Counted from the stretch's first letter, positions 1 through 9,719 are shown. The stretch: 64,000 nucleotides of DNA from Chryseobacterium taeanense (GCF_900099685.1 NZ_FNDW01000010.1:1-64000); one strand, 5' to 3'. Translations and numbers: made by a program. The notes: generated by a model from the sequence alone, not told the origin.

Positions 1-105
1 ATAAATATTTTGGGAGGACTAACAGCATATTGTTTCTTTCCAAAGAAACCGTCACTCAACTTGAAAAAGGTAAATGACGGTCAACTATTTTTAAAATTTG
101 CTTAA
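1..105 (+). CDS. Possible C-terminal end of a gene cut by the window edge
   Basis: Frame 1 is open from the first base and stops at TAA 103-105, giving about 34 residues that end in GQLFLKFA. The composition is protein-like, but the piece is too short to assign to any family. The stretch also contains an inverted repeat, ACCGTCA at 48-54 with TGACGGT at 75-81, so it could equally be a transcript tail. Confidence 0.25.
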   Translation: MNILGGLTAYCFFPKKPSLNLKKVNDGQLFLKFA

Positions 106-371
106 ACCGAACTCAGGTTAAATTTACGAAATTTTCAAATAGTAGTGATAAAAATTTTATTATGTTAATTAATGATAGATAACTCAAAAACAGAATATTA
201 TAGTTTTTTGATGCAAAGACTTTTGCCGTCAAGTTTTCTGATGGTAATATTGAAAAAAAACTTTTTCCAATAAATTTTAAAGTATGAATATTATGTTATA
301 TTAAAGAGAAGTAATATTCATGGATTTTATTCAATAAATTTGGATTTATTACTTAAAGTGGACATTTAATT
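106..371. other. AT-rich intergenic stretch
   Basis: Very AT-rich spacer before the first complete gene. I see no ORF, RNA gene or convincing hairpin in it. Confidence 0.5.
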
Positions 372-812
372 ATGGATAAATATGAAATATTGGAAGTATT
401 GAAACGAAGGTTGGCAGAAAAAATTCAGAAATTCGAACAACTGATTGAAAGTACAAGAGCTTCGAATAACGATACCAAAAGTTCAATGGGAGATAAATAT
501 GAAACGGGGCGGGAAATGCTGCAGCAGGAAATCAATAACTTACAAAGACAACTGAATGAAGCGACGAATCAGCAGACAGCACTTCAGAAAATCAATGCCG
601 ATCCCTGTACGAAAGTACAAAACGGAGCACTGGTGAAAACAGACAGAGGACTATTCTATATTTCAGCTTCCGTTGGAGAAATTATTTATGATAATCAGAA
701 AATCATGACTGTTTCTTTAGAATCTCCCTTAGTCAAATCTATGTCAGCATTAAGTAAAGGTCAAAATTTTTCCCTCAACAATAATTCCCAGACGATCATA
801 GAAATTTGGTAA
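372..812 (+). CDS. GreA/GreB-like coiled-coil protein
   Basis: This 146-residue protein has an N-terminal half (about 1-75) that is a charged helical hairpin. It carries the segment SSMGDKYETGREMLQQEI, which resembles the GreA/GreB coiled coil. The C-terminal half (about 80-146) is a small beta-rich domain like the FKBP-like part of Gre factors. Homologues in flavobacteria are, as I recall, often misnamed 3-oxoacyl-ACP synthase; no ketosynthase motif is present. A role on RNA polymerase is an inference from the fold. It stands alone, 150 bp before the SDR gene. The ATG at 372 is the only good start. Confidence 0.6.
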   Translation: MDKYEILEVLKRRLAEKIQKFEQLIESTRASNNDTKSSMGDKYETGREMLQQEINNLQRQLNEATNQQTALQKINADPCTKVQNGALVKTDRGLFYISASVGEIIYDNQKIMTVSLESPLVKSMSALSKGQNFSLNNNSQTIIEIW

Positions 813-962
813 CGATTTACGAGAGTGAAAAGCTTATTTTTTAACTCAGATTAATATTTCACCAAAGAATTTTAAGAAAACTTTATTGCTTACTTTGGAA
901 GCATTTTGCTGGTTTTGACGTAAATTGTGGTATCAAATTATTACAAATAATAAAATATCATT

Positions 963-1712
963 ATGGGAATTTTAGAAAACAAAGTCGCCCTTGTAACAGG
1001 AGCCGGATCAGGAATCGGATTGTCCGTTGCTCATTCGTATGCAAAAGAAGGAGCCAAAGTAATCGTATCAGACATCAACGAAGAACATGGTAAAAAGGCT
1101 GTAGAAGAAATTAAGGCAGATGGTGGTGAAGCTGCATTTGTAAAGGCAGATACTTCAAAGGCAGAAGAAGTGGAAGCTTTAATAAAGAAAACGGTAGAAA
1201 TCTATGGCAGACTTGATATTGCATGCAACAATGCCGGAATCGGTGGAGAGCAGGCTCTGACCGGCGATTATAGTCTCGACAGCTGGAGAAAAGTTCTGAG
1301 TGTAAATCTTGATGGTGTTTTTTATGGCTGTAAGTATCAGTTAGAGCAAATGGAGAAAAACGGGGGTGGCGTTATTGTTAATATGGCATCCATCCACGGA
1401 ACTGTTGCAGCGCCGCTTTCATCGGCATATACTGCTGCGAAACATGCCGTAGTAGGACTTACAAAAAATATAGGTGCGGAGTATGGGCAGAAAAATATCC
1501 GTTGCAATGCAGTAGGGCCTGCTTATATTGATACTCCTCTTTTAGAAATGCTGAGCGAAGAAATGCGAAATGCTCTCATCACCAAACACCCGATGGGCAG
1601 ACTCGGAAAACCTGAAGAAGTTGCTGAACTTGTGCTATTTCTAAGTTCGGAAAAATCTTCATTCATGACCGGAGGATACTATCTTGTAGATGGCGGTTAT
1701 ACAGCGGTTTAA
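963..1712 (+). CDS. SDR family NAD(P)-dependent oxidoreductase
   Basis: A 249-residue classical short-chain dehydrogenase/reductase. The cofactor motif TGAGSGIG is at 12-19, NNAG at 89-92, catalytic Ser143 and the YxxxK pair Tyr156/Lys160 are all present, so the enzyme should be active. Asp37 after the second strand (VSDIN) suggests NAD rather than NADP preference, which is inferred. The substrate cannot be read from sequence. The length is typical of the family. The gene is monocistronic and ends in a strong hairpin terminator. Confidence 0.9.
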   Translation: MGILENKVALVTGAGSGIGLSVAHSYAKEGAKVIVSDINEEHGKKAVEEIKADGGEAAFVKADTSKAEEVEALIKKTVEIYGRLDIACNNAGIGGEQALTGDYSLDSWRKVLSVNLDGVFYGCKYQLEQMEKNGGGVIVNMASIHGTVAAPLSSAYTAAKHAVVGLTKNIGAEYGQKNIRCNAVGPAYIDTPLLEMLSEEMRNALITKHPMGRLGKPEEVAELVLFLSSEKSSFMTGGYYLVDGGYTAV

Positions 1713-1737
1713 TAAAAATCATACTTTTTTTCAATAT

Positions 1738-1767
1738 AAAGCGTCCATCAAAATGGATGCTTTTTTT
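1738..1767 (+). terminator. Rho-independent terminator after the SDR gene
   Basis: AGCGTCCAT pairs with ATGGATGCT (one G-T pair) around a 4-base loop and is followed by seven T. Confidence 0.8.
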
Positions 1768-1791
1768 AATTCATTTTTAAATTTCTTTCTT

Positions 1792-1799
1792 TAAATTTG
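1792..1799 (+). promoter_or_regulatory. Candidate -7 element for thyA (TAAATTTG)
   Basis: Exact match to the Bacteroidetes TAnnTTTG -7 consensus, 20 bp before the thyA ATG. No clear -33 box is seen. Confidence 0.4.
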
Positions 1800-1819
1800 A
1801 GGCATAAATCATTTTTTCA

Positions 1820-2614
1820 ATGCAGAACTACCTAGACCTTTTACAGCATATTTTAGATAACGGAACAGACAAAACCGATAGAACCGGAACGGGAACGAGA
1901 AGTGTTTTCGGTTATCAGCTGAGATATGATCTTTCAAAAGGCTTTCCTCTTGTAACGACGAAAAAGGTGCACCTGAAATCTATTATCTATGAGCTGTTGT
2001 GGTTTTTAAAAGGAGATACCAATATTAAATATTTAAAAGATAACGGTGTTTCTATCTGGGACGAATGGGCTAATGAAAACGGTGATCTGGGACCGGTTTA
2101 CGGTGCACAGTGGAGAAGCTGGAATGGAGCCGATGGAAAAGTGGTAGACCAGATTACGGAAGTGATCGATCAGATCAAAAAAAATCCGGATTCCAGAAGA
2201 CTGATTGTCTCTGCATGGAATGTTGCGGAAATCCCGAATATGGCTTTAGCGCCTTGTCATGCATTATTTCAGTTTTATGTAGCAGATGGGAAACTGTCGC
2301 TACAGCTTTATCAAAGAAGTGCTGATGTTTTTCTTGGAGTCCCTTTCAATATTGCAAGCTATGCTTTATTGCTGATGATGGTCGCGCAGGTTTGCGATCT
2401 GGAAGTTGGCGATTATGTGCATACTTTCGGTGATGTTCATATTTATAATAATCATTTTGAACAGGTTAAAAAACAACTTTCCAGAGAAACAAGGCCTTTG
2501 CCGACGATGAAACTTAATCCTGAAATTAAAGATATTTTTGATTTTGATTTTGAAGACTTTACATTGGAAAATTACGATCCGCATCCCGGAATTAAAGCAC
2601 CTGTTGCGATTTGA
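1820..2614 (+). CDS. thyA: Thymidylate synthase
   Basis: Converts dUMP to dTMP using methylene-tetrahydrofolate in the cytoplasm. At 264 residues it matches the length of E. coli ThyA, and the catalytic cysteine falls at the same number, Cys146 in [11 protein letters not shown]. The N-terminal DRTGTGT loop (20-26), RRLIVSAWN and the dUMP-binding [13 protein letters not shown] segment are intact. It ends in the conserved [10 protein letters not shown] tail. No dihydrofolate reductase gene follows directly. Identification is essentially certain. Confidence 0.98.
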   Translation: MQNYLDLLQHILDNGTDKTDRTGTGTRSVFGYQLRYDLSKGFPLVTTKKVHLKSIIYELLWFLKGDTNIKYLKDNGVSIWDEWANENGDLGPVYGAQWRSWNGADGKVVDQITEVIDQIKKNPDSRRLIVSAWNVAEIPNMALAPCHALFQFYVADGKLSLQLYQRSADVFLGVPFNIASYALLLMMVAQVCDLEVGDYVHTFGDVHIYNNHFEQVKKQLSRETRPLPTMKLNPEIKDIFDFDFEDFTLENYDPHPGIKAPVAI

Positions 2615-2801
2615 TATTTTTTGAATTAATATTTCAGATATTATTTTATAATTGCTGTCATTCTGTTATTTTTGATTTGAAATTTCATTCCGGATTCTTC
2701 AACGATGGTGAAAAAGTCATGGAAATAAAGTAATAGATGACATCGCAAAAGCAAATATCTCACTGGATTTTACCGTAATATAAATTTTATAAATTAATAC
2801 T

Positions 2802-2834
2802 AAAAAGTGAAGCTCAAAACTTCACTTTTTTTTG
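2802..2834 (+). terminator. Terminator hairpin downstream of thyA
   Basis: AAAAAGTGAAG pairs with CTTCACTTTTT around a 7-base loop, followed by T-rich sequence. It lies just before the serine hydrolase gene. Confidence 0.75.
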
Positions 2835-2879
2835 TAACATCTTCAGAAATTTTTCAACTCATTTGTTAAATCTCAGAAT

Positions 2880-4199
2880 ATGTTTAAAAAGTTACTTTTT
2901 CTCTCAGCAATAAGTTTTTCAAATATTGCATTTTCTCAACAAAGTGTAAAAGAAAAATTGGGAAATTACTTTGATTCTCTGTTTGTACACCATAAAGTAA
3001 TGGGAAGTTTTGCCATTGCAGAAGATAATCGGCCGACTTTCATTAAAGTGGTCGGATTTTCCGATGTTGAAAAAAAGCAAAAAGCAAATGTGGAAACGCA
3101 ATACCGAATTGGCTCGATCAGCAAAATGTTTACCGCAGTTTTGATGATGAAAGCTGTTGAAGAGAAAAAGATTTCTTTAGACAAAAAATTATCAGATTTT
3201 TATCCTGAAATTCCAAATGCTGATAAAATCACGATCGAAAATTTATTGCAGCATAGAACCGGAATTCACAACTTAACCAACGAAGCAGAATATTGGCAAT
3301 ACAATACAAAACCTCAGACAGAAAGTAGTTTAGTCAATATCATTAAAAAATATAAAAGTGATTTTGAACCTGGCTCGAAGTATGAATACAGCAATTCTAA
3401 CTATATTTTATTAGGTTTTATTCTTGAAAAAATATATAAAAAAACGTACGCTGAATTAATTAAATCTAAAATCACAAAACCTTTAAAATTAACTTTAACA
3501 GAAGTTGGTGGAAAAATCGACACGTCAAAAAATCAGGCAAAATCTTACGAGTTTACCAACGGAAAATATGAACTTTCATCTGAAACGGACATGACCATTC
3601 CTATTGGTGCAGGAAATATCATCTCAACTCCGAGAGATCTTTTAAACTTTATTCTTGGTTTGGAACAGGGAAAATTAGTAAAAAAAGAAAGTCTGGAAAA
3701 AATGAAACATTTTATAGACGATTATGGATACGGTTTGTTGAAGGTTCCTTTTGATAAGCATTGGGGATTCGGTCACACCGGAGGAATCGATAAATTCAGT
3801 TCGGCCTTATTTTATTTTCCGGATTTGAAGGTTGCGGTAGCTTTTAGTACCAATCAATCGGACATGGATACAAATGAAATTTCAATTAAAATGATTGAAA
3901 CTGCAATCGGAAAAGATTTCGAAATTCCAAGTTTTAAAACAATGGAAATTCCGGAAAATGAGCTTCAAAAATATGCAGGAACATATTCTTCTCCTGATAT
4001 CCCCTTAAAAATTAATATCTTTATCAAGGATAAAAAACTGATGGCACAGGCAACCGGACAAGGCGCATTTCCTTTAGAAGCGACTTCAAATACCAGGTTT
4101 AAATTCGATACAGCTGGAATTGTCGTTGAATTTTTCCCCGCAAAAAATCAGTTTATCATCATGCAGGGTGGAACGAAAAACACATTCGCAAAAGAATAA
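2880..4199 (+). CDS. Serine hydrolase, beta-lactamase/class C PBP family
   Basis: A 439-residue exported protein with an N-terminal signal peptide (about 1-19, ending AFSQ). The active-site motifs of the class C beta-lactamase fold are in order: SISK with Ser79 and Lys82, YSN at 170-172, and HTGG at 299-302. A C-terminal domain of about 90 residues (350-439) looks like the small beta domain often found after this fold. Whether it acts as esterase, D-aminopeptidase or DD-peptidase cannot be told; resistance activity is not implied. The next small gene starts 4 bp after its stop and is probably cotranscribed. Confidence 0.88.
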   Translation: MFKKLLFLSAISFSNIAFSQQSVKEKLGNYFDSLFVHHKVMGSFAIAEDNRPTFIKVVGFSDVEKKQKANVETQYRIGSISKMFTAVLMMKAVEEKKISLDKKLSDFYPEIPNADKITIENLLQHRTGIHNLTNEAEYWQYNTKPQTESSLVNIIKKYKSDFEPGSKYEYSNSNYILLGFILEKIYKKTYAELIKSKITKPLKLTLTEVGGKIDTSKNQAKSYEFTNGKYELSSETDMTIPIGAGNIISTPRDLLNFILGLEQGKLVKKESLEKMKHFIDDYGYGLLKVPFDKHWGFGHTGGIDKFSSALFYFPDLKVAVAFSTNQSDMDTNEISIKMIETAIGKDFEIPSFKTMEIPENELQKYAGTYSSPDIPLKINIFIKDKKLMAQATGQGAFPLEATSNTRFKFDTAGIVVEFFPAKNQFIIMQGGTKNTFAKE

Positions 4200-4203
4200 T
4201 ACA

Positions 4204-4422
4204 ATGAAATATTTAAAAATAAATATTGAAAAGACTGCGGATATTGAAGCATTGAAAAACGCAGTACTTCAAATGAAAGGTGTGGATTCCGTAGAAATCA
4301 TCGACGATGAAAACCCTGAAAGCGAACTGAAAAAAGCGTTTGCAAAGACTAAAGAACAGTTCAAAAAAGGAGATTACGAAACCCTGGTCAATGACATCTT
4401 TGATATTTTAACAAAAAAATAA
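4204..4422 (+). CDS. Small hypothetical protein with HMA-like fold
   Basis: A 72-residue protein beginning MKYLKINIEKTADIEAL. The frame is open upstream to 4120 inside the serine hydrolase gene, but the ATG at 4204, 4 bp after that gene's stop, is the natural start. The first 40 residues suggest a beta-alpha-beta pattern like heavy-metal-associated domains, without the CxxC metal site. The rest is a charged helix. It sits between the serine hydrolase and the M1 peptidase, which begins 12 bp downstream, so the three may form one operon. Function unknown. Confidence 0.65.
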   Translation: MKYLKINIEKTADIEALKNAVLQMKGVDSVEIIDDENPESELKKAFAKTKEQFKKGDYETLVNDIFDILTKK

Positions 4423-4434
4423 TTTTTAATCATA

Positions 4435-6945
4435 ATGAAAAAAGCCATTTTATCAATCGCTCTTTTGGGAATTTTCTTTTCCACAAATGTGGCGGCACAA
4501 ACTGAAACTTCCGGAAGAGAAAAGGTCTACAGAGCCACTCACACGAAAGCAACAGAACTTAAACATACCAAACTAAAAGTAAATTTCGACTATCAGAAAG
4601 AGCAGATGAACGGTGAAGAATGGCTCACTGCATCTCCTTTTTTCTACCCGACCGGCGAACTAACGCTGGATGCCAAAGGAATGCTAATTCACGAAGTAGC
4701 GCTGGATACGAATGGCAAAAAATCTCCCTTAAAATATGACTATAAAAATGATGTATTAAAAATCACTTTAGATAAAACGTACACAAAAAATCAGGATTAT
4801 ACAGTTTACATCAAATACACAGCCCGTCCGAATGAAGTAAAACAGGAAGGTAGCGCTGCGATTAATGATGCTAAAGGACTGTACTTCATCAATCCGCAAG
4901 GGAAAGAAGCCGATAAACCTACACAAATATGGACGCAAGGCGAAACAGAATCCTCCTCAGCATGGTTTCCTACCATTGATAAACCGAATCAGAAAAGTAC
5001 ACAGGAAATTTATATGACAGTTCCTGATAAATATGTAACCCTTTCAAACGGTATCCTTAAAGATTCCCAAAAAGAATCAAACGGATTGAGAACGGATCAT
5101 TGGGTAATGGATAAGAGACATTCTACCTATTTATTTTTCATGGGAGTGGGAGAGTATGCCATCGTGAAGGACAAATGGAGAAATATCCCAGTCGATTATT
5201 ATATTGAAAAGAAATACGAACCTTATGCAAAGCAGATCTACGGAAATACTCCGGAAATGATTGAATTCTTTTCTAAAAAATTAGGATATGACTATCCATG
5301 GGCAAAATATGCACAGATTTCTGGTAGAGATTACGTAAGTGGAGCGATGGAAAATACTACAGCAACCCTTCATGGAAGTGATATTCTCCAAAAGCCGGGA
5401 CAGCTCATCGATGAAAATACATGGGAAGATACTATCGCGCACGAATTGTTTCACCATTGGTTTGGAGATCTTGTAACCGCAGAAAGCTGGAGTAATCTTA
5501 CAGTAAACGAGTCATTTGCCAATTATTCGGAATATCTCTGGAACGAATATAAATACGGAAAAGATCAGGCAGATTATCATCAGATGAAAGATGTTAATAT
5601 GTACATCCATAATCCCGGAGACTTTAAGAAAGATCTTGTAAGGTTTAATTATGATTCACGCGAAGATGTTTTTGATTTGGTAACCTATCAGAAAGGCGGC
5701 GGAATTCTTCATATGCTCAGAAATTATCTTGGCGATGATGCATTCTTTGCCGGAATACAAGATTATCTGAAAACCAATGAATACCAGAACGCAGAAGCTC
5801 ATCAGCTGAGACTTTCATTTGAAAAAGTATCAGGGAAAGATCTGAACTGGTTCTTTAACCAATGGTATTTCGGAAGCGGAAACCCTAAAATCAATTATTC
5901 TTACACCTTTGAGCCGGTAAAAAAACAGATTGCAGTAACTGTTGAGCAGACTCAGGAACAGCCGTTCCAGTTTCCTTTGGCGATCGATGTTTACGAAAAC
6001 GGAAAGCCGAAGAGATATAATGTTTGGGTAAACGCCGAAGCAAAAAATACATTTAATTTTGATGTTACTAAAAATGCCGATCTTGTAAATATTAATGCAG
6101 ATGGCGTTTTACTGGCTGATATCCAGGACACAAAGACTCCGGAACAGTATCTTATGCAGTTTACAGGGTCTAAAGAATTTAAAAGCAAATATGCAGCTTT
6201 GAACGGCATTAAAGATCAGTTAGGAAAAAATCCTGCAGCGACAAAATTATTAGCCGCAGCGATTAAAGATCCGTTCTTCAGAACAAGAATAAGAGCATTG
6301 CAGTTGATGGATCTTTCCAATGCTGAACAGTTGAAAGCTTTAGGTAGCGATGTTGAAAAACTGGCAACCAACGATCCTAAAACACTCGTTCAGGCTGCTG
6401 CAATTTCAGCGTTGGCAAAAACAAAAGATAAAAAATATATGCCGGTTTTTGAAAAAGGAGCCAATGCTGTTTCCAATGCGGTAAAAGGAAGTTCGGTCGG
6501 AGCTATCGTAGCGATCGATCCTGCAAAGGCTGGTACGTATGCCGATAAAATCGACATGGAAGGCGCTTCAGAAACACTTGCTGCACAGATGTTGCCGATT
6601 ATAGTTCAAAACAAAGTAGCTTCTCAGATGGCTAATATTGCTCAGTTTGCAGCGTTTTATCCATTCATCAAATTCCAGAATCCTGAATTGGGAAAATCTG
6701 CTGAGGAAGGTTACAATTGGATCATGAGCTCAGATAATTTAAAAGCTACAGAAAGTATTACAAAAATGTTAAGCCGTGCGAAAGGTCAAATCGGAAACAA
6801 TCCGCAGGTAAAAATGATGATATCCCAGATGCTGAAAGACGGTCTTAACAAGAAAATGGAAGTTCTGAAACAGAACCCTCAGAACGCCGCAAGCATTAAC
6901 AAACAAATTGATCTTATTAATAAAGCGATTGAAGATTTTAAATAA
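4435..6945 (+). CDS. M1 family zinc metallopeptidase (aminopeptidase N-like)
   Basis: An 836-residue secreted aminopeptidase with a signal peptide (about 1-21, ending VAAQ). The GAMEN exopeptidase motif occurs as SGAMEN and the zinc site as HELFHH (His336, Glu337, His340) with the third ligand Glu359 in NESFANYSE. The N-terminal beta domain, the thermolysin-like catalytic core and a C-terminal helical region with alanine-rich HEAT-like repeats (about 600-836) follow in the usual order. It likely removes N-terminal residues from peptides in the periplasm. It lies 12 bp after the small gene and ends in a terminator. Confidence 0.95.
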   Translation: MKKAILSIALLGIFFSTNVAAQTETSGREKVYRATHTKATELKHTKLKVNFDYQKEQMNGEEWLTASPFFYPTGELTLDAKGMLIHEVALDTNGKKSPLKYDYKNDVLKITLDKTYTKNQDYTVYIKYTARPNEVKQEGSAAINDAKGLYFINPQGKEADKPTQIWTQGETESSSAWFPTIDKPNQKSTQEIYMTVPDKYVTLSNGILKDSQKESNGLRTDHWVMDKRHSTYLFFMGVGEYAIVKDKWRNIPVDYYIEKKYEPYAKQIYGNTPEMIEFFSKKLGYDYPWAKYAQISGRDYVSGAMENTTATLHGSDILQKPGQLIDENTWEDTIAHELFHHWFGDLVTAESWSNLTVNESFANYSEYLWNEYKYGKDQADYHQMKDVNMYIHNPGDFKKDLVRFNYDSREDVFDLVTYQKGGGILHMLRNYLGDDAFFAGIQDYLKTNEYQNAEAHQLRLSFEKVSGKDLNWFFNQWYFGSGNPKINYSYTFEPVKKQIAVTVEQTQEQPFQFPLAIDVYENGKPKRYNVWVNAEAKNTFNFDVTKNADLVNINADGVLLADIQDTKTPEQYLMQFTGSKEFKSKYAALNGIKDQLGKNPAATKLLAAAIKDPFFRTRIRALQLMDLSNAEQLKALGSDVEKLATNDPKTLVQAAAISALAKTKDKKYMPVFEKGANAVSNAVKGSSVGAIVAIDPAKAGTYADKIDMEGASETLAAQMLPIIVQNKVASQMANIAQFAAFYPFIKFQNPELGKSAEEGYNWIMSSDNLKATESITKMLSRAKGQIGNNPQVKMMISQMLKDGLNKKMEVLKQNPQNAASINKQIDLINKAIEDFK

Positions 6946-7289
6946 ATAATAAGAATTCATCTCAAATTATGATAACCGCTATTTTGTAGCGGTTATTTTC
7001 TTATGTTAATTATTAAATTAAATTTAATAATTGCTTATTTATTTGATTGTAATGTTTTAAAATTGTAATTTTGATTGCGAATATAATAATAAGTTGATTC
7101 GTGTATTTTGATGAGGAAACTTATAATTCTGTTAATAATTTACAATCAAGCATCTCCCTGGAGGTGCTTTTATATGCAATAAAAACCAGATTTTCTTTAT
7201 CTAATATAAATCATACTTTGTAAATTTCATAACAATCATTACTGATTAAACGTTTACATTTTTTAAATTCGTATTAAAATTAAAAAAAT
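6946..7289 (+). other. 344-bp intergenic region with a second hairpin
   Basis: Beyond the aminopeptidase terminator there is a second stem-loop at 7148-7173 (AAGCATCTCC with GGAGGTGCTT, 2-base loop, then TTTTA). No coding sequence lies between the two hairpins, so a short untranslated transcript ending at 7173 is possible. The remainder is the AT-rich leader of mvaS. Confidence 0.4.
6972..7000 (+). terminator. Terminator of the aminopeptidase gene
   Basis: ATAACCGCTA pairs perfectly with TAGCGGTTAT around the loop TTTTG, followed by TTTTC. Confidence 0.8.
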
Positions 7290-8618
7290 ATGACTTTTGG
7301 AATTGAGGCAGCAAGCTATTATGTGCCGTCTTTGTATTTGGAAATTAAAGATTTAGCTGAAAAGAGAGGAATTGATCCTGCTAAACTTGAAAAAGGATTA
7401 GGTCTTCATAAAATGGGCTTTCCTGATGTACACGAAGATGCAGCGACTTTTGCGGCAGAAGCGCTCTTAAAATTAATAGAAGACTACCAGCTCAATCCAA
7501 AAGAAATCGCAAGAATTTATCTGGGAACCGAAAGTGCCCTGGATGCAGCAAAACCAACCGCTTCTTATGCGATGCAGATGGTAGAGGAAGTTCTGGAACC
7601 AAAATTCGGCAGCAGATGCTTCAAAAACTGTGACGTTGTAGATATGACGTTCGCCTGTATCGGAGCGGTAGATGCGCTTCATAATTCACTCGATTTTGTA
7701 CGGGTGAATCCTGACAAGAAAGCAGTGGTAATTGCAAGCGATTACGCAAAATATGAACTGGCTTCTTCCGGTGAATATACACAAGGCGGAGGGGCGGTGG
7801 CTGTTTTGATATCGTCAAAACCGGATCTGATCGAAATTGAAAATCATTGGGGAATTGCTACAGAGAGTGTCTTCGATTTCTTTAAACCAAGACGGCATTT
7901 TAAAAAAGAAGAATTAGTAAACGCTCCCGAAAGTTATCCTGAAAAAATAGAAGTTTTTACCGATGAACCTGTATTTGATGGTCAGTATTCCAATCAGTGT
8001 TATCAGGATAGAATCAGGGAAGCATATGAGCATTATAAGGAACTGACAGGAAAAAACAAACCTTATGAAAACTGGAAATACCTGATTTTTCATCTTCCGT
8101 ATGCTTTCCATGGCAAAAGGGTTTTCACGGAAATTTACAGTTTGGAAAACGGCTTGTCTTATGCAACTCCTGAAGAGCAAAAAGCGGTGGCAAAATCTGA
8201 AGAATACATCAGCTTTATTAATGAGAAAATCGAAAAGTCACAAAGAGCTTCTTCAGAAATAGGAAATATGTACACAGCATCCATTTTTATGGCAATGCTT
8301 TCAGCGTTGCAGACTTCTTTTAATGAAAATGAAGAACTGAAAGGACAGGAAATCGGATTTTTAGGATACGGAAGCGGTTCGAAATCAAAAGTTTTTGCAG
8401 GCAAAGTTTCTGAAAACTGGAAAAATGTTGTGGCAAAATGGAATCTCTTTGATGAATTGAAAAACAGAAAAGCAATTGATTTTGAAACGTATGAACAACT
8501 TCACAGAAAACAAATTCAGGAATCGGTAAACAAAAATTATAAAGGTTTTGGGTTAAAGTATGTTGAACTTGAAAATCCTGTTTTGAAAGGAGCAAGATAT
8601 TATCATTATCAAAAATAA
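7290..8618 (+). CDS. mvaS: Hydroxymethylglutaryl-CoA synthase
   Basis: Condenses acetyl-CoA and acetoacetyl-CoA to HMG-CoA, the first committed step of the mevalonate route used by flavobacteria for isoprenoids. The 442-residue chain has the whole catalytic set in family-typical contexts: Glu81 in GTESALDAAKP, the acyl-accepting Cys123 in DMTFACIGAVDAL, and His268 in HLPYAFHGK. The GGGAVAVLI turn typical of the thiolase fold is at 166-174. It stands alone between a long leader and a terminator; other mevalonate genes are not in this window. Confidence 0.92.
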   Translation: MTFGIEAASYYVPSLYLEIKDLAEKRGIDPAKLEKGLGLHKMGFPDVHEDAATFAAEALLKLIEDYQLNPKEIARIYLGTESALDAAKPTASYAMQMVEEVLEPKFGSRCFKNCDVVDMTFACIGAVDALHNSLDFVRVNPDKKAVVIASDYAKYELASSGEYTQGGGAVAVLISSKPDLIEIENHWGIATESVFDFFKPRRHFKKEELVNAPESYPEKIEVFTDEPVFDGQYSNQCYQDRIREAYEHYKELTGKNKPYENWKYLIFHLPYAFHGKRVFTEIYSLENGLSYATPEEQKAVAKSEEYISFINEKIEKSQRASSEIGNMYTASIFMAMLSALQTSFNENEELKGQEIGFLGYGSGSKSKVFAGKVSENWKNVVAKWNLFDELKNRKAIDFETYEQLHRKQIQESVNKNYKGFGLKYVELENPVLKGARYYHYQK

Positions 8619-8626
8619 ACTATTCT

Positions 8627-8656
8627 AAAGCATCTCAATCAAAGGGATGCTTTTTT
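8627..8656 (+). terminator. Terminator of mvaS
   Basis: AAAGCATC pairs with GATGCTTT, followed by T6. It lies between mvaS and the oppositely oriented AraC gene. Confidence 0.7.
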
Positions 8657-8709
8657 GCTGACTTTAATACACAATGATTCAATAGTATCTTTTGGAGGAA
8701 TCACCACAG

Positions 8710-9633
8710 TTACTGAGATATTGTAGTTTTATCTTGATAACTCTTCGGCGTGACACCAACAAACTGTTTGAAAACTCTAGTAAAATAGTTGGTATCTGAA
8801 AAACCAGTCTGGTAAGCAGTTTCTTTTATGCTGTTTTGGTTTTTTAAGAGCTCTTTAGCCCTGCTGATTCTTTCCTGAAGGATAAATTCATTAGGCGAAG
8901 TTCCCAGCTCATCTTTAAACATTCTGAAGAAATTCGATTTACTCACATACGCAAGCTTTGCAATGCTTTCAATGGAAAGTTTCTGATGAAGATTCTTTTT
9001 GATGTAATCTACTGCGAAACCTATTCTGGATTTATTCTTAACGATATTTTTCTCCACCATACTTCTTGCCTGAGTCTGCATTAGTCGTATCAATAACTCT
9101 TTCAGTGCAAAATCTGCCATGATGTCTTTTTGTGAATTATCATCCATCGCAATACGCATGATATTGTTCGTAGCAGAAGCTAAAGATTGATTGTTAAACA
9201 GAAAGTATTCATCAAATTCGATATTCCACTGCGAGGTCTCGTCTGTTTTTGGTAAATGATAATTAAGATGATTAAGCGAATTCTCAATAAATTCAGGATT
9301 CAGGCTTAGTGAAATGCATTGTGATGGCGTTTCATCAGCTTCGGGGAAATCGATAATCATCGTCTCTCCGGGCGATACCAGAACACTTTCACCAGGATAA
9401 TAATCAAAATAATTAGTCTTATTATCGAGTTTCATGTGCTTTTTTCCACGAAGCATGGCGGTGAATGCAATCGTATCAAAATGCAGTTTTACGTCAAAAG
9501 CGGCTTTGTGAGTCTCGTATATGCTGAATTCACAATTGTTCAGATTGAATGTAGTCTGGTTTTCCACCATGCTTAAAAGCTGGTTTTCCTTCTTTAATTC
9601 AGGGGTTTTGAGTAAAAACTTATGATTATTCAT
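8710..9633 (-). CDS. AraC family transcriptional regulator
   Basis: A 307-residue regulator with an N-terminal cupin-like sensing domain (about 20-190). The C-terminal double helix-turn-helix of the AraC/XylS family (about 205-302) contains SIESIAKLAYVSKSNFFRMF and the signature ending GFSDTNYFTRVFKQFVGVTPKSY. It is divergent from the aldehyde dehydrogenase gene, with 181 bp between the two ATGs. Two identical 12-bp boxes 21 bp apart lie in that space, which is the geometry AraC-type proteins recognise. It is therefore the probable regulator of the downstream aldehyde/alcohol dehydrogenase genes. The inducer is unknown. Confidence 0.9.
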   Translation of the reverse strand: MNNHKFLLKTPELKKENQLLSMVENQTTFNLNNCEFSIYETHKAAFDVKLHFDTIAFTAMLRGKKHMKLDNKTNYFDYYPGESVLVSPGETMIIDFPEADETPSQCISLSLNPEFIENSLNHLNYHLPKTDETSQWNIEFDEYFLFNNQSLASATNNIMRIAMDDNSQKDIMADFALKELLIRLMQTQARSMVEKNIVKNKSRIGFAVDYIKKNLHQKLSIESIAKLAYVSKSNFFRMFKDELGTSPNEFILQERISRAKELLKNQNSIKETAYQTGFSDTNYFTRVFKQFVGVTPKSYQDKTTISQ

Positions 9634-9719
9634 TTTAGAACATTTTATGCTTCCGCTTAACTCAAATATAAGAAAATATGATATTTAATGAATGTTAATG
9701 AATTATAAAATTGTCCGTC

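Noticed and set aside
2880..4199. Beta-lactamase resistance gene
   Set aside because: SxxK, YxN and HTGG are shared by many esterases and peptidases of this fold; nothing points to antibiotic hydrolysis.
8320..8595. Minus-strand frames antisense to mvaS
   Set aside because: Several overlapping antisense frames exist there; mvaS has a full set of catalytic residues, so they are shadows.
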